From Lelliottia nimipressuralis (lineage in GTDB: Bacteria > Pseudomonadota > Gammaproteobacteria > Enterobacterales > Enterobacteriaceae): 64,000 nucleotides of DNA. The translations under genes were made by a program, and so were the position numbers. Shown here in pieces: positions 49,934-62,796 of the stretch (the first letter of the stretch is position 1; every line of letters starts with the position of its first letter). Below the pieces are notes generated by a model. It searched no databases, was not told where the DNA came from, and saw nothing but the letters and a program-made list of their open reading frames with translations. The DNA lies in NCBI RefSeq assembly GCF_004115925.1, contig NZ_SDDX01000001.1, positions 248,001 through 312,000 of the forward strand, read 5' to 3'.

Positions 49934-51007
49934 TTATCGGGTCGCCTCAACCGGTGCGAGACGGGCGGGAGGGGCAAAGAAAAGGTCGCCAAACAGCGCG
50001 CTGGAGACTTTTCGCGCGCCCAGTCCGAACAGCGTACAGACCAGCAGGCTGACGAACGGATAGACCAGAATCAGGGTCAGTTCCGCCCAGACCGGCCAGT
50101 TGCCGCCGTTAAGTTCGCCAATCAGGAACAGGCTAAAACCTTCGATCAAAATGCGATGCGTGGTGTAGATCGCAATGGTGTTCGAGCCGACGACGTTCAG
50201 CAGATTATTCGGGTGGACGGCGTAACGCTGCTCGATGCTGTAAAACAGTTTCATAATCAGCAGAATCGACAGAAGCGACAGCAGCAGGGGAACGTTGGCA
50301 AACCACAGCACCACGGAGATCCCACCGAACGCCACTATCGGCAGCCAGTAGCGGCGTATCACCATCCCTTTCATCCACTCCATCAGCTGCGCGCCGTACC
50401 AGGCACCGAGACTGTAGTAGATCATGTTACGCACCACGCTGTTCATTCCCCACCAGGGCAGCGGCAGGAAGTTGATCGCCACGCTCGCCAGGGCCAGCAC
50501 CGCGAGCACCGGCAGTTTCCAGCGGCTGAGCAATTTACAGAGGGTGAAATAGACGATCAGCGCATACAGATACCAGAGGCTGGTGCTGGCGGTGAGCATG
50601 CCGCGAATAAATTCGCTTATCGAACCGGCGTAGGCGGCGTTGGAAGAGGTGGCTAATTCACGCTCCGGCGCGAGCCAGGCGTTGATATGGCTCAGCGCCT
50701 GCCACTGCAACACGCCCCACAGCGCCAGTACCCAGACGATGCTCCAGATCCGCTTATCGAAGCTGATCCGCCAGCCGACGTCATCAATGTAGCGACGAAT
50801 CAAATAGCCCGAAATGAAGAAAAACACCGGCATGCGAAACGGTGCGAGATAGAGATTGAAATAGACCCAGCATTTGGCGAGCAGACCGGAAAGCGGATGC
50901 TGTAGCCCGCTTAGATGAGGATAAAAGGTGATCACCGAGTGGTAAATCACCACCAGGCAGATGCACAGCCCTTTTATCTGATTAATCCATAATGCTTTTT
51001 GTTTCAT
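49934..51007 (-). CDS. ycfT: Acyltransferase-3 family membrane protein YcfT
   Basis: Inner-membrane protein of the acyltransferase-3 (Pfam PF01757-type) family, which transfers acyl groups to envelope carbohydrates; the YcfT acceptor is unknown. The 357-residue product has the conserved start WINQIKGLCICLVVIYHSVI, with the family His (YHS), and about ten hydrophobic segments. FRMPVFFFISGYLIRRYI is the second conserved motif. It is divergent from lolC with a 268-base gap. Confidence 0.93.
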   Translation of the reverse strand: MKQKALWINQIKGLCICLVVIYHSVITFYPHLSGLQHPLSGLLAKCWVYFNLYLAPFRMPVFFFISGYLIRRYIDDVGWRISFDKRIWSIVWVLALWGVLQWQALSHINAWLAPERELATSSNAAYAGSISEFIRGMLTASTSLWYLYALIVYFTLCKLLSRWKLPVLAVLALASVAINFLPLPWWGMNSVVRNMIYYSLGAWYGAQLMEWMKGMVIRRYWLPIVAFGGISVVLWFANVPLLLSLLSILLIMKLFYSIEQRYAVHPNNLLNVVGSNTIAIYTTHRILIEGFSLFLIGELNGGNWPVWAELTLILVYPFVSLLVCTLFGLGARKVSSALFGDLFFAPPARLAPVEATR

Positions 51008-51213
51008 CGGTCTTTGATACCTGTTTTGCCATAAAGAAGGCGTTAATCCTGGGCGAACCGGCGTTAGATGTAATCAGTAAGAGTCTGTATCAGGACGATT
51101 TTCAGAAAAGGTGGAGAAGGGCGCGGGTGTAATGAGAGGCCGATCGACAACTAGCCTGATGATTTTTCTTGTTTTTTCGCCAAAATCATTACCAAAGCTT
51201 ACGGTTTCAGTCA
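51008..51213. other. ycfT-lolC intergenic region
   Basis: About 206 bases before the lolC promoter hold no gene. They are AT-rich in the half nearest lolC (TTTTCTTGTTTTTTCGCC near 51162) and should contain the ycfT promoter, which I cannot place with confidence. Confidence 0.5.
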
Positions 51214-53168
<1,955 letters not shown>

Positions 53169-53169
<1 letters not shown>

Positions 53170-54413
53170 TGGCGTCATCGTTATCCTTATTGATCGGTAT
53201 GCGCTTTAGCCGTGGCCGCCGTCGCGGCGGCATGGTGTCGCTGATTTCCGTGATCTCTACCGTGGGTATCGCGCTCGGCGTGGCGGTGCTGATCGTCGGC
53301 TTAAGCGCGATGAACGGCTTTGAACGTGAGCTGAATAACCGCATTCTGGCGGTCGTTCCGCACGGCGAAATTGAACCGGTGAATCAGCCGTGGACCCACT
53401 GGAGTGAGGCGCTCACGAAAGTGGAAAAGGTGCCGGGCATTGTGGCCGCTGCACCGTACATCAACTTTACCGGCCTGGTGGAGAGCGGTGCGAATCTGCG
53501 CGCCATTCAGGTCAAAGGGGTGAACCCGCAGCAGGAAGCGCGTTTGAGCGCGTTGCCACAGTTTGTGCAGAACGGCGCGTGGGCGAACTTTAAAGCGGGT
53601 GAGCAGCAGATTATCATCGGCAAAGGTGTCGCGGATGCGCTGAAGGTGAAGCAGGGCGACTGGGTGTCAATCATGATCCCGAACGCCAGTGCCGATCACA
53701 AACTCCAGCAGCCGAAGCGCGTGCGTCTGCACGTGACCGGGATTTTAGCCCTGAGCGGTCAGCTCGATCATAGCTTTGCGATGGTCCCGCTCGACGATGC
53801 GCGTCAGTACCTGGATATGGCGGACAGCGTCACCGGTATCGCCATTAAGGTCAACGACGTCTTCAAAGCGAATAAACTGGTGCGCGACGCCGGTGGTGTG
53901 ACCAACAACTATGTCTATATCAAAAGCTGGATTGGCACATACGGCTATATGTATCGCGATATCCAGATGATCCGCGCCATTATGTATCTGGCGATGGTGC
54001 TGGTGATTGGCGTGGCCTGTTTTAACATCGTCTCGACGCTGGTGATGGCCGTTAAAGACAAGAGCAGCGACATTGCCGTTCTGCGCACGCTGGGCGCGAA
54101 AGACGGTCTTATTCGTGCCATTTTCGTCTGGTATGGTCTGCTGGCGGGTCTGTTTGGCAGCCTCTGCGGCGTGGTGATCGGCGTGGTGGTTTCCCTGCAG
54201 CTGACGCCGATTATCAACGGCATTGAAAAGCTGATTGGACATCAATTCCTGTCGGGTGACATCTATTTTATTGACTTCCTGCCGTCTGAATTGCACTGGC
54301 TGGACGTTATTTATGTGCTGGTTACAGCACTTTTACTGAGTCTGCTGGCAAGCTGGTATCCAGCGCGTCGCGCAAGCCGAATTGATCCGGCGAGGGTGCT
54401 AAGTGGCCAGTAA
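53169..54413 (+). CDS. lolE: Lipoprotein-releasing membrane subunit LolE
   Basis: Second membrane subunit of LolCDE; its periplasmic domain binds the lipoprotein. The 414-residue product shares the LolC layout: an N-terminal helix ([20 protein letters not shown]), a periplasmic domain (about 45-265) and C-terminal helices with [20 protein letters not shown]. Starts in the TAATG overlap with lolD. nagK follows after 54 bases. Confidence 0.97.
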
Positions 54414-54467
54414 TTACGTCATGATTTAGCGGTTTTCGGGCCGCCAAATCAGAAAGAGGAATGCGTT

Positions 54468-55379
54468 ATGTATTATGGATTTGATATTGGCGGCACTAAA
54501 ATTGCGCTCGGCGTATTTGATGAACAGCTCAAATTGCAGTGGGAAACCCGTGTTCCCACGCCGCGCGACAGTTACGACGACTTTCTGAACGCGATCGCCG
54601 CCCTGGTGACCGACGCAGATACCCGTTTTGGCGTGAAAGGCTCCGTGGGGATTGGTATTCCGGGGATGCCGGAAACCGACGACGGTACGCTCTACGCCGC
54701 CAACGTGCCAGCCGCCAGCGGCAAACCGTTGCGCGCCGATCTCTCTGCTCTCCTTGAACGCGATGTGCGTCTCGACAACGATGCCAACTGCTTTGCCCTC
54801 TCCGAAGCCTGGGACGATGAGTTCCGTCAGTACCCTTTAGTCATGGGGCTGATTCTGGGAACGGGCGTCGGCGGCGGGATTATCATTAACGGCAAGCCGA
54901 TTACCGGTCGCAGTTATATTACCGGTGAGTTCGGCCATATCCGCCTGCCGGTGGATGCGCTGGAGGTGGTCGGGCGTGATTTTCCCCTGACCCGCTGCGG
55001 CTGTGGGCAGCACGGTTGCATTGAGAATTATCTTTCCGGTCGCGGGTTTGCATGGCTTTACGAACACTTCTATCATCAGAAACGTGAAGCGCCGGAAATC
55101 ATCACCTTGTGGGAGCAGGGCGATGAACAGGCCCGCGAACACGTTGAGCGCTATCTTGATCTGCTGGCGGTGTGTCTGGGCAATATTCTGACCATTGTCG
55201 ATCCCGATTTACTGGTGATCGGTGGCGGGTTATCGAACTTTTCGGCGATCACGGAGCATTTGTCCGGGCGACTGCCCCGACATTTGCTGCCGGTCGCCCG
55301 CGTACCGCGTATTGAACGTGCGCGTCATGGGGATGCCGGAGGCATGCGCGGTGCGGCATTCCTTCATCTCACCCGTTAG
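54468..55379 (+). CDS. nagK: N-acetylglucosamine kinase NagK
   Basis: ROK-family cytosolic kinase that phosphorylates GlcNAc released by NagZ in murein recycling. The 303-residue product has the ATP motif [20 protein letters not shown], the catalytic [14 protein letters not shown] and the ROK zinc motif [19 protein letters not shown] second phosphate motif [15 protein letters not shown] is present. Ribosome-binding site GAAAGAGGAATGCGTT. cobB lies 14 bases after it. Confidence 0.97.
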   Translation: MYYGFDIGGTKIALGVFDEQLKLQWETRVPTPRDSYDDFLNAIAALVTDADTRFGVKGSVGIGIPGMPETDDGTLYAANVPAASGKPLRADLSALLERDVRLDNDANCFALSEAWDDEFRQYPLVMGLILGTGVGGGIIINGKPITGRSYITGEFGHIRLPVDALEVVGRDFPLTRCGCGQHGCIENYLSGRGFAWLYEHFYHQKREAPEIITLWEQGDEQAREHVERYLDLLAVCLGNILTIVDPDLLVIGGGLSNFSAITEHLSGRLPRHLLPVARVPRIERARHGDAGGMRGAAFLHLTR

Positions 55380-55393
55380 TATACGAGGTTTCT

Positions 55394-56215
55394 ATGCTGT
55401 CGCGTCGGTTAGGTCGACTGAGCCGTTTTCGCAAAAATAAACGCCGCCTGCGTGAGCGCTTGCGCCAGCGGATTTTTTTCAGAGACAGGGTGATGCCAGA
55501 AGGTATGGAAAAGCCAAGAGTCGTGGTACTGACCGGGGCGGGGATCTCCGCCGAGTCCGGGATCCGGACGTTTCGCGCCACGGATGGATTGTGGGAAGAA
55601 CATCGCGTCGAAGACGTAGCAACGCCGGAAGGCTTTGCCCGTAATCCTGAGCTGGTGCAGACGTTCTATAATGACCGCCGCCGTCAGCTACAGTCGCCGG
55701 AGATTGCGCCCAATGCAGCGCATCTGGCACTGGCGAAGCTGGAAGAGGCACTGGGCGACCGCTTTCTGCTGGTGACGCAGAATATCGATAACCTGCATGA
55801 ACGCGCCGGGAATCACAATATCATCCACATGCACGGCGAGCTGCTGAAAGTGCGCTGCGCGTGGAGCGGTCAGGTTCTCGACTGGACCGGTGATATCACG
55901 CTTGATGACAAGTGCCATTGCTGTCAGTTCCCGTCACCTCTGCGTCCACACGTGGTGTGGTTCGGCGAAATGCCGCTGGGTATGGACGAGATCTACAGCG
56001 CGCTGGCGATGGCAGATGTATTTATTGCGATTGGCACGTCAGGGCATGTCTATCCGGCGGCGGGTTTTGTGCATGAAGCACGGCTGCACGGTGCGCACAC
56101 GGTTGAGCTGAATCTGGAACCGAGCCAGGTCGGCAGCGAGTTTGAAGAGAAGCAATATGGTCTGGCGAGCGTTGTGGTGCCAGATTTTGTCGAAAAGCTC
56201 TTGAAGGGATTGTAA
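55394..56215 (+). CDS. cobB: NAD-dependent protein deacylase CobB (sirtuin)
   Basis: SIR2-family lysine deacetylase and desuccinylase. The 273-residue product has the NAD motif [32 protein letters not shown], catalytic HMHGEL (His147), the Tyr92/Arg95 pair in FYNDRRRQL that confers desuccinylation in class III sirtuins, and a Cys cluster for zinc (RCAWS, then KCHCCQ). The N-terminal 40 residues are strongly basic ([20 protein letters not shown]), as in the long E. coli form. An internal Met at residue 38 ([13 protein letters not shown]) would give the short form. Confidence 0.97.
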   Translation: MLSRRLGRLSRFRKNKRRLRERLRQRIFFRDRVMPEGMEKPRVVVLTGAGISAESGIRTFRATDGLWEEHRVEDVATPEGFARNPELVQTFYNDRRRQLQSPEIAPNAAHLALAKLEEALGDRFLLVTQNIDNLHERAGNHNIIHMHGELLKVRCAWSGQVLDWTGDITLDDKCHCCQFPSPLRPHVVWFGEMPLGMDEIYSALAMADVFIAIGTSGHVYPAAGFVHEARLHGAHTVELNLEPSQVGSEFEEKQYGLASVVVPDFVEKLLKGL

Positions 56216-56220
56216 TTTTC

Positions 56221-56249
56221 CCGGCCCTCTTCGTAGGGAAGAGGGCCGG
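56221..56249. terminator. Shared hairpin between cobB and potD
   Basis: CCGGCCCTCTTC (56221-56232), loop GTAGG, GAAGAGGGCCGG (56238-56249): a 12-bp perfect stem between convergent genes only 40 bases apart. No T tract on either side, so termination strength is uncertain. Confidence 0.75.
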
Positions 56250-56255
56250 TTAACG

Positions 56256-57302
56256 CTATCGGCCTGCTTTTAACTTCTGATAATACTCTTCATAAATGCG
56301 GCTCGCGTCGCCCACATCGTTTTGCCATTCGCCTTTCTTCACGGTTTCCGCATCCGGATACAGTGATTTATCGTTCGCCATTTCAGGGCTGAGCAGCTTG
56401 CGTGCCGCCAGATTTGGCGTCGGATAGCCAATGGTTTCCGCCACCTGTTTTGCCACTTCAGGGCGCAGCAGGAAGTTAATCAGCTTCATCGCACCGTCGA
56501 CGTTTTTAGCGTTAGACGGAATCGAAAGGCTGTCCATCCAGAAGATCCCGCCTTCTTTCGGCCAGACGACCTGAAGCGGCGTACCGGCCTGACGCGCGAC
56601 GTACGCAGAACCGTTCCACACCATCCCCAGATTCACTTCGCCTTCCATATACGGGTTAGCCGGGTTATCGGAGTTAAACGCTGCTACGTTTGGCATCAGC
56701 TTTTTCAGCTCGTTATAGGCCGCTTCGATCTCTTTCGGGTCGGTGCTGTTACCGGAATAGCCCAGTTTGCGCAGCGCCATCTGGAACACTTCGCGCGCAT
56801 CGTCCGTCAGCAGCAGGCTGCCTTTGTACTCCGGTTTCCACAGGTCAGCCCAGCTGGTGACGGTTTTCGGGTCGATCTCGTCGCTGTTTACACCGATGGC
56901 GGTTGCGCCCCAGATGTAGGGGATAGAGTAATCATTATTCGGGTCGAACGGCTTGTTCAGCATCTCCGGATCGAGGTTGCCGAAGTGGGTTAATTTCGTC
57001 TTGTCGATTTTCTGGATCATGCCCTCTTTGCGCATTTTGTCGACGAAATAGGTGGACGGCACTACTACATCATAGGCGCCGTCTTTGTAGGTTTTGAGCT
57101 TGGCGTACATGGTTTCATTCGACTCGTAGGTCGAATAGATCACCTTGATCCCCGTCTCTTTGGTGAACTGTTCAAGCAGGCCTGGCGGCACATACTCGGT
57201 CCAGTTGTAGAAGTAGAGCGTCTTACTGTCGTCCGCGTGCGCGGCGCTCATGCCGATTGCGAGAGCACCTGCCGCGAGCAGGTGGCGTGACCATTTTTTC
57301 AT
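56256..57302 (-). CDS. potD: Spermidine/putrescine-binding protein PotD
   Basis: Periplasmic binding protein of the spermidine-preferential PotABCD importer. The 348-residue product, as in E. coli, has a signal peptide (HLLAAGALAIGMSAAHA, cut before DDSKTLYFYNWTEYVPPGLL). Polyamine-contact residues lie in WTEYVP, YSTYESNETMYAK and YIWGATAIGVNSDEID. It overlaps potC by 4 bases (ATGA) and is the last gene of the operon, whereas the ATPase comes first. Confidence 0.98.
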   Translation of the reverse strand: MKKWSRHLLAAGALAIGMSAAHADDSKTLYFYNWTEYVPPGLLEQFTKETGIKVIYSTYESNETMYAKLKTYKDGAYDVVVPSTYFVDKMRKEGMIQKIDKTKLTHFGNLDPEMLNKPFDPNNDYSIPYIWGATAIGVNSDEIDPKTVTSWADLWKPEYKGSLLLTDDAREVFQMALRKLGYSGNSTDPKEIEAAYNELKKLMPNVAAFNSDNPANPYMEGEVNLGMVWNGSAYVARQAGTPLQVVWPKEGGIFWMDSLSIPSNAKNVDGAMKLINFLLRPEVAKQVAETIGYPTPNLAARKLLSPEMANDKSLYPDAETVKKGEWQNDVGDASRIYEEYYQKLKAGR

Positions 57303-58090
57303 TTTAACGTCCCCTGAGATTTCGTTGTATCACGAGCAATAATCTGGCTGGCAATCACCATCACCAGCGATAACACCAACAGAATCGTCGCCAGCGCGTT
57401 CACCTCCGGTGACACACCGACTTTCACCATTGAGTAGATTTTCAATGGCAGAATTTCATAGCTCGGCCCGGTGACAAAGGATGAGACCACCACGTCGTCC
57501 ATCGACAGCGTGAAGCTCAAAAGCCATCCGGCAGCGACCGCAGGCATTGCCAGCGGCAGAATGATTTTGCGCAGAATGGTCATCTCACTCGCCCCCAGAT
57601 CCTTCGCCGCCTCGAGCATTCGCACGTCAAAGCCCTTCAGACGCGAGTAAACCGTCACCACCACGAAGGGCAGGCAGAAGGTGATATGCGAAAAGAGCAG
57701 CGACCAGAAGCCAAGCTGCAGGCCGATGAGCATAAACAGCACCAGCAGTGAAATCGCCATCACGATATCCGGTGACATCATCACCACAAACAGCATCCCG
57801 CTGACGAAGGGTTTACCACGAAAACGGTAGCGATAGAGCGCCACGGCGGTCAGTGAGCCAATCAGCGTGGCGAAGGTCGCCGACGCGATCGCCATCGTCA
57901 GAGAGTGCTGTGCCGCCTGCAGCAGGCTGTCGTTGTTCATCAGCAGGCTGTACCAGTTGGTGGTAAAGCCTTGCCAGTTGATCCCGAAACGTGAACTGTT
58001 AAACGAGTTCACGATCAAAATGATAATCGGAATATAAAGATAGGCGTAAATGGCGGTCATGAAACCGCCACGCAGCAGACGACCGATCAT
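57299..58090 (-). CDS. potC: Spermidine/putrescine permease PotC
   Basis: Inner-membrane permease of PotABCD. The 263-residue product has about six membrane segments (FMTAIYAYLYIPIIILIVNS first) and the EAA loop MLEAAKDLGASEMTILRKII, which docks with PotA. It overlaps potB by 4 bases and potD by 4, so translation is coupled. The E. coli protein is one residue longer. Confidence 0.97.
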   Translation of the reverse strand: MIGRLLRGGFMTAIYAYLYIPIIILIVNSFNSSRFGINWQGFTTNWYSLLMNNDSLLQAAQHSLTMAIASATFATLIGSLTAVALYRYRFRGKPFVSGMLFVVMMSPDIVMAISLLVLFMLIGLQLGFWSLLFSHITFCLPFVVVTVYSRLKGFDVRMLEAAKDLGASEMTILRKIILPLAMPAVAAGWLLSFTLSMDDVVVSSFVTGPSYEILPLKIYSMVKVGVSPEVNALATILLVLSLVMVIASQIIARDTTKSQGTLK

Positions 58091-58944
58091 TCGAGATCTC
58101 CCTGTTTATTCAGCCAGCGGGAGGCGCGCCAGTAGACGAGCAGCATCAGGCCCATCACTACCGTCAGCGTAATGCTGGTGGCAGAGCCGAACGGCCAGTC
58201 GCGAATGTTCAGGAACTGACTTTTTATCACGTTGCCGATCAGCAGATTTTTCGCACCGCCCATCAGATCGGAGACGTAAAACAGCCCCATCGCCGGGAGC
58301 ATAACCAGCAGACAGCCAGCAATAATGCCCGGCATGGTCAGCGGGATGATGATCCTGAGGAAGGTTTGCAGTTTGCTGGCACCCAAATCGCGTGCCGCTT
58401 CGAGCAGCGGTTTGTCGAGCTTTTCGATACTGGAATAGAGCGGCATCACCATAAACGGCAGCAGAATATAGACCAGACCGATAATCACCGCGCTCGGGGT
58501 AAACATGATGCGGATCGGCGTATCAATCACTCCCAGCCACAGCAGAAACTCGTTCAGATAGCCTTTGGTACTGAGGAAAATCTTCAGGCCGTAGATGCGA
58601 ATCAGCGAATTGGTCCAGAAGGGAACAATCAGCAGAAACAGCAGCAGCGGACGGACTTTTTGCGGCAGCCGGGCCAGAAACCAGGCGAAGGGATAGCCCA
58701 GCACCAGGCAGGCGAGGGTCGCAATCAGCGCCATGTTGAGTGAATGCAGCAGGACCTCAAAGTAGAGCGGGTCCAGCAGGCGTGCGTAGTTATCCAGCGT
58801 AAAGACCAGCTTGACGAAACTGGCGTCGTCGCGGGTCAAAAAACTGGTGCCAATGATCATCAGGTTGGGGAGGAAAACAAACAACACAAGCCAACCCACG
58901 ATCGTGGCGATCACCACATTCTGGAATTTACTGGTGTTCTTCAT
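58087..58944 (-). CDS. potB: Spermidine/putrescine permease PotB
   Basis: Second permease of PotABCD. The ATG at 58944 ([20 protein letters not shown]) gives 285 residues; a TTG four codons upstream is in frame, and some E. coli annotations start further in. Six membrane segments; the EAA loop is [20 protein letters not shown]. It overlaps the end of potA by 17 bases. Confidence 0.96.
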   Translation of the reverse strand: MKNTSKFQNVVIATIVGWLVLFVFLPNLMIIGTSFLTRDDASFVKLVFTLDNYARLLDPLYFEVLLHSLNMALIATLACLVLGYPFAWFLARLPQKVRPLLLFLLIVPFWTNSLIRIYGLKIFLSTKGYLNEFLLWLGVIDTPIRIMFTPSAVIIGLVYILLPFMVMPLYSSIEKLDKPLLEAARDLGASKLQTFLRIIIPLTMPGIIAGCLLVMLPAMGLFYVSDLMGGAKNLLIGNVIKSQFLNIRDWPFGSATSITLTVVMGLMLLVYWRASRWLNKQGDLE

Positions 58945-60064
58945 CGGCCAGCACAACCTCCCAGCTCTCTACCCAGTTAACGACCATTTTCTGATCGAGC
59001 GGATGGTCAAAGTCCGGATCGTCCTCGTTAAAGAACTCGCTGACCATCACCATTTTGCCGTTTTCCAGCTCAACCACCGACTCCAGCGTCATCCCTTTGT
59101 AGTTACGCTCGCGGATGTAGCCGATAAGGCCTTCCGCATCAGCGGTGTCGTGGATTTCATCGACGCGCAGATCTTCCGGGCGCAGCATCACATTGAGCTT
59201 CTGGCCTTTTTCGACCGCAAAATTAACGTAAATATTGCACTCGCGGCCTTCGACGCTGGCGCGCACACGCTGCTCGTCGAGACGCTCAATGACCGTAGCG
59301 TCAAAGATATTGATCTCGCCAATGAAGCTGGCCACAAACAGGTTTTTCGGCTCTTCGTAGATTTCACGCGGCGTGCCATCCTGCTCAATCTTACCGTCGC
59401 GCATCACCACGATACGGTCCGACATGGTCAGAGCCTCTTCCTGATCGTGGGTGACGAACACAAAGGTAATGCCGAGCTTACGCTGCAACGCTTTCAGCTC
59501 GTTCTGCATCTGTTTGCGCAGCTTGTAATCGAGCGCGGAGAGGGACTCATCCAGCAGCAGCAGGCGGGGTTTGTTGACCACGGCGCGCGCAATGGCGACG
59601 CGCTGTTGCTGCCCGCCGGAGAGCTGATGCGGTTTGCGCTGGGCGAACTCGTCGAGCTGAACCATCCGCAGGGCATCGTTCACACGCGGTGTTATCTGAT
59701 CGGCAGGGGTTTTCTGCATGCGCAGGCCGAATGCCACGTTTTCGAACACGGTCATGTGCGGGAAAAGGGCGTAGCTCTGGAAGACGGTATTAACGTGACG
59801 ATGTTCAGCGGGAACATCGGTGATGTTCTGATTTTCGAGATGAATATGGCCGTTGTCGACACTTTCCAGTCCGGCAATCAGGCGCAGAACGGTTGTCTTG
59901 CCGCAGCCCGAGGGGCCTAGCAGCGTGAGAAACTCACCGTTATTGATAGTCAGGTTAAGATCGTCAATGACGGTTTTACCATCGAAACTTTTGCTGATCC
60001 CCGACAGAAGAACCAGCGGTGACAGTGTTCCCGGTTGTGTATTCAATTTTTGGCGCTGTCCCAT
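58928..60064 (-). CDS. potA: Spermidine/putrescine ABC ATPase PotA
   Basis: ATPase of the PotABCD polyamine importer. The 378-residue product equals E. coli in length. Walker [10 protein letters not shown] (50-58), Q-loop [17 protein letters not shown], signature [16 protein letters not shown], Walker [13 protein letters not shown] and the H-loop VTHDQEEAL are complete. A C-terminal TOBE-type regulatory domain (about 280-378) has [10 protein letters not shown]. First gene of the minus-strand operon; divergent from pepT. Confidence 0.98.
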   Translation of the reverse strand: MGQRQKLNTQPGTLSPLVLLSGISKSFDGKTVIDDLNLTINNGEFLTLLGPSGCGKTTVLRLIAGLESVDNGHIHLENQNITDVPAEHRHVNTVFQSYALFPHMTVFENVAFGLRMQKTPADQITPRVNDALRMVQLDEFAQRKPHQLSGGQQQRVAIARAVVNKPRLLLLDESLSALDYKLRKQMQNELKALQRKLGITFVFVTHDQEEALTMSDRIVVMRDGKIEQDGTPREIYEEPKNLFVASFIGEINIFDATVIERLDEQRVRASVEGRECNIYVNFAVEKGQKLNVMLRPEDLRVDEIHDTADAEGLIGYIRERNYKGMTLESVVELENGKMVMVSEFFNEDDPDFDHPLDQKMVVNWVESWEVVLADEEHQ

Positions 60065-60314
60065 ATAAACGCGTCGGTGGGTTTACCGACTGCGGGGTTT
60101 GTGTGTAACCACCTTGGTGACTCTTAATGAGGGCGGTCATTCTACGGCAAACCACTGAAATCACCAATCCTTGTGACTGATTGATAAGCTACATTTATTA
60201 ACGAATCACGACAAAATCGAAAATATTCTCGTTTACGGGATAAAAGTGACCTGACGCAATATTTGGGTTTTGATGCTTACTGATAATGTTGTCACAAAAA
60301 GTGAGGGTGACTGC
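60065..60314. other. potA-pepT control region
   Basis: A 250-base divergent gap. On the pepT side AT-rich DNA contains TTGATGCTTACTGA (60269-60282), a partial match to the FNR consensus TTGAT, N4, ATCAA. E. coli pepT is FNR-regulated, but I cannot call this a site with confidence. Confidence 0.4.
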
Positions 60315-61538
60315 ATGGAAAAATTACTTGAGCGTTTTTTACAGTACGTTTCGCTGGATACCCAATCTAAAGCGGGTGTCCGACAGGTGCCGAGCACCGA
60401 GGGCCAGTGGAAGCTTTTAAACCTGCTGAAGGATCAGCTGGAAGAGCTTGGTCTGGTCAATGTGACCTTAAGCGAAAAGGGCACTGTGATGGGGACGCTG
60501 CCGTCGAACGTTAAAGGTTCGGTTCCGGCGATTGGCTTTATTTCTCACGTCGACACGTCACCTGATTTTAGCGGAAAGAACGTTAATCCGCAGATTGTCG
60601 AAAACTACCGTGGCGGCGATATCGCACTTGGTATCGGCGATGAGGTGCTCTCGCCGGTGATGTTCCCGGTGCTCCATCAGCTGCTGGGCCAGACGCTGAT
60701 CACCACCGACGGTAAAACGCTGCTGGGCGCCGACGATAAAGCCGGTGTCGCGGAGATCATGACGGCGCTGGCGGTGCTGAAAGGCAAAAACATTCCCCAC
60801 GGCGATATCCGTGTGGCCTTTACGCCAGACGAAGAGGTGGGCAAAGGGGCGAAACATTTCGACGTTGAGGCTTTCAACGCGAAGTGGGCCTACACCGTTG
60901 ATGGCGGCGGCGTTGGAGAGCTGGAGTTTGAAAACTTTAACGCGGCTTCGGTGACCATCAAAATTGTCGGCAACAACGTGCATCCGGGGTCGGCGAAAGG
61001 GGTGATGGTCAACGCGCTGTCGCTGGCCTCGCGGATTCATGCGGAAGTGCCCGCTGAGGAGAGCCCGGAGCAGACCGAAGGCTATGAAGGCTTCTATCAT
61101 CTCACCAGTATCAAAGGCACGGTGGACAGTGCGCAGATGCACTACATCGTTCGCGATTTTGACCGCAAGGCGTTCGAAGCGCGTAAGCGTAAGATGATGG
61201 AAATCGCCAAAAAGGTCGGCAAAGGGCTGCACCCGGATTGCTACATTGAGCTGATCATCGAGGACAGCTACTACAATATGCGCGAGAAGGTGATGGAGCA
61301 TCCGCACATCCTGGATATCGCCCAGCAGGCGATGCGCGATTGCGACATCGAACCACAGCTCAAACCCATTCGCGGCGGCACCGACGGCTCGCAGCTCTCC
61401 TTCATGGGATTGCCGTGCCCGAACCTGTTTACCGGCGGCTATAACTACCACGGCAAGCACGAGTTTGTTACGCTGGAAGGGATGGAGAAAGCGGTAAAAG
61501 TGATTGTGCGAATTGCGGAGCTGACGGCGAAGCAGTGA
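60315..61538 (+). CDS. pepT: Peptidase T (tripeptidase)
   Basis: Cytosolic M20 zinc aminotripeptidase. The ATG at 60315 ([16 protein letters not shown]) gives 407 residues and follows GAGGGTGACTGC; the frame is open 15 codons upstream without homology. Metal and catalytic motifs: [11 protein letters not shown] (His78, Asp80), [10 protein letters not shown] (about Asp140), [14 protein letters not shown] (about Glu173-Glu174) and the C-terminal NYHGKHEF His. Closely matches E. coli. A hairpin follows. Confidence 0.97.
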   Translation: MEKLLERFLQYVSLDTQSKAGVRQVPSTEGQWKLLNLLKDQLEELGLVNVTLSEKGTVMGTLPSNVKGSVPAIGFISHVDTSPDFSGKNVNPQIVENYRGGDIALGIGDEVLSPVMFPVLHQLLGQTLITTDGKTLLGADDKAGVAEIMTALAVLKGKNIPHGDIRVAFTPDEEVGKGAKHFDVEAFNAKWAYTVDGGGVGELEFENFNAASVTIKIVGNNVHPGSAKGVMVNALSLASRIHAEVPAEESPEQTEGYEGFYHLTSIKGTVDSAQMHYIVRDFDRKAFEARKRKMMEIAKKVGKGLHPDCYIELIIEDSYYNMREKVMEHPHILDIAQQAMRDCDIEPQLKPIRGGTDGSQLSFMGLPCPNLFTGGYNYHGKHEFVTLEGMEKAVKVIVRIAELTAKQ

Positions 61539-61545
61539 GAAAAAC

Positions 61546-61577
61546 AGTGCCCGGTAAGCAAAGTGCTACCGGGCACT
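61546..61577. terminator. Hairpin between pepT and roxA
   Basis: AGTGCCCGGTA (61546-61556) and TACCGGGCACT (61567-61577) form an 11-bp perfect stem with a 10-base loop, with AAAA before it. It suits the minus strand (T tract for roxA) better than pepT. Confidence 0.8.
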
Positions 61578-61584
61578 CGTGCAC

Positions 61585-62706
61585 TCAATCCTCGAAGAAC
61601 CAGTACCCGCTGTTCACCAGCGCCGCCAGCATGGCGAGGAATGACGGATCTTCCAGCGCATCGCCGAAGGTTTCAGCATTCAGAACCATATGGCTCGCCA
61701 GCGCTTCCAGCGCAGGACGGTGCGGGGAATCGAGCTTCTCGCCATTGACGAAGATATCGTCGCCAATGCGCAGTACGCGCAACCCACCCAGACGGACCAG
61801 CGAATCACCCTGCTGCAGGGCATCATAAATCTCATCTGGCTGATAAGGCGGCTCGGCAGGAGCGACATCCAGCTCGTGACGCGACTGGCTGACAAACTCC
61901 CCAAACCACTGACGGAAATGCTCCGGCTCGTTAATCAGGCCCAGCATCATCTCGCGCAGTTTATCCAGCTCCTGCGGCAGAATGTCGGCAGGGTGCTCGC
62001 GCGCAGGAACATCCGGATCGCTGTAGCGATGGCTGCCCAGCTCGCGCTGCAGAACATAATCAGCAAAGCCGCTGATCATCTCGCGCCCGCTCGGCGCACG
62101 GAAACCCACTGAGTAGTTAAGGGAGTTTTCCAGGGAATACCCTTCGTGCGGGAATCCTGGCGGGATATAGAGGATATCGCCCGGCTCCATCTCTTCGTCG
62201 ATGATACCTTCAAACGGGTCGACCTGGAGCAGGTCCGGGTGCGGGCAGTGCTGTTTCATCGGCACTTTCTCGCCCACGCGCCAGCGACGGCGGCCAGTTC
62301 CCTGAATGATAAACACATCGTACTGATCGAGGTGCGGGCCAACGCCACCGCCTGGTACAGAGAAGGAGATCATCAGATCGTCCATGCGCCAGTCGGGCAG
62401 GGCGCGGAACGGATGCATCAGGGCTGCGGTCGGCTCATGCCAGTGGTTCACGGCCTGCACCAGCAGTGACCAGTTGGTCTCGCCGAGGTGATCGTAGCTC
62501 TCAAAAGGACCGTGGCTGACCTGCCATTTTCCATCCTGGTGGCTCACCAGGCGGCTGTCGACTTCGTTTTCCATGGCCAGGCCGGCCAGTTCATCCGGGG
62601 AGATGGGGTCGACAAAATTGCTGATCCCGCGTTTCAGAACGACAGGGCGTTTTTGCCAATAGCGTTCGATAAACTCGGGCCAGTTAAGTGTTAAGTGATA
62701 ATCCAT
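61585..62706 (-). CDS. roxA: 50S ribosomal protein L16 arginine hydroxylase RoxA (YcfD)
   Basis: 2-oxoglutarate/iron oxygenase of the JmjC fold that hydroxylates Arg81 of ribosomal protein L16. The 373-residue product has the iron triad His125 and Asp127 (GPHLDQYD) and His187 (PPGFPHEGYS). A C-terminal winged-helix dimerisation part follows (about 270-373, ending NSGYWFFED). Length as in E. coli. It is downstream of phoQ on the same strand with 90 bases between. Confidence 0.97.
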   Translation of the reverse strand: MDYHLTLNWPEFIERYWQKRPVVLKRGISNFVDPISPDELAGLAMENEVDSRLVSHQDGKWQVSHGPFESYDHLGETNWSLLVQAVNHWHEPTAALMHPFRALPDWRMDDLMISFSVPGGGVGPHLDQYDVFIIQGTGRRRWRVGEKVPMKQHCPHPDLLQVDPFEGIIDEEMEPGDILYIPPGFPHEGYSLENSLNYSVGFRAPSGREMISGFADYVLQRELGSHRYSDPDVPAREHPADILPQELDKLREMMLGLINEPEHFRQWFGEFVSQSRHELDVAPAEPPYQPDEIYDALQQGDSLVRLGGLRVLRIGDDIFVNGEKLDSPHRPALEALASHMVLNAETFGDALEDPSFLAMLAALVNSGYWFFED

Positions 62707-62796
62707 AATTATATTTCCGCAGGCTCTTACTGACTCGGATTATAACGGAAGCGTAAGAGCCTGCGCGCGAGAATCTCGCTTTTTTCACATTCAGTA

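Noticed and set aside
60269-60282. FNR box for pepT
   Set aside because: TTGAT is present but the second half-site (ACTGA) matches ATCAA poorly, so it is noted only as a weak candidate.
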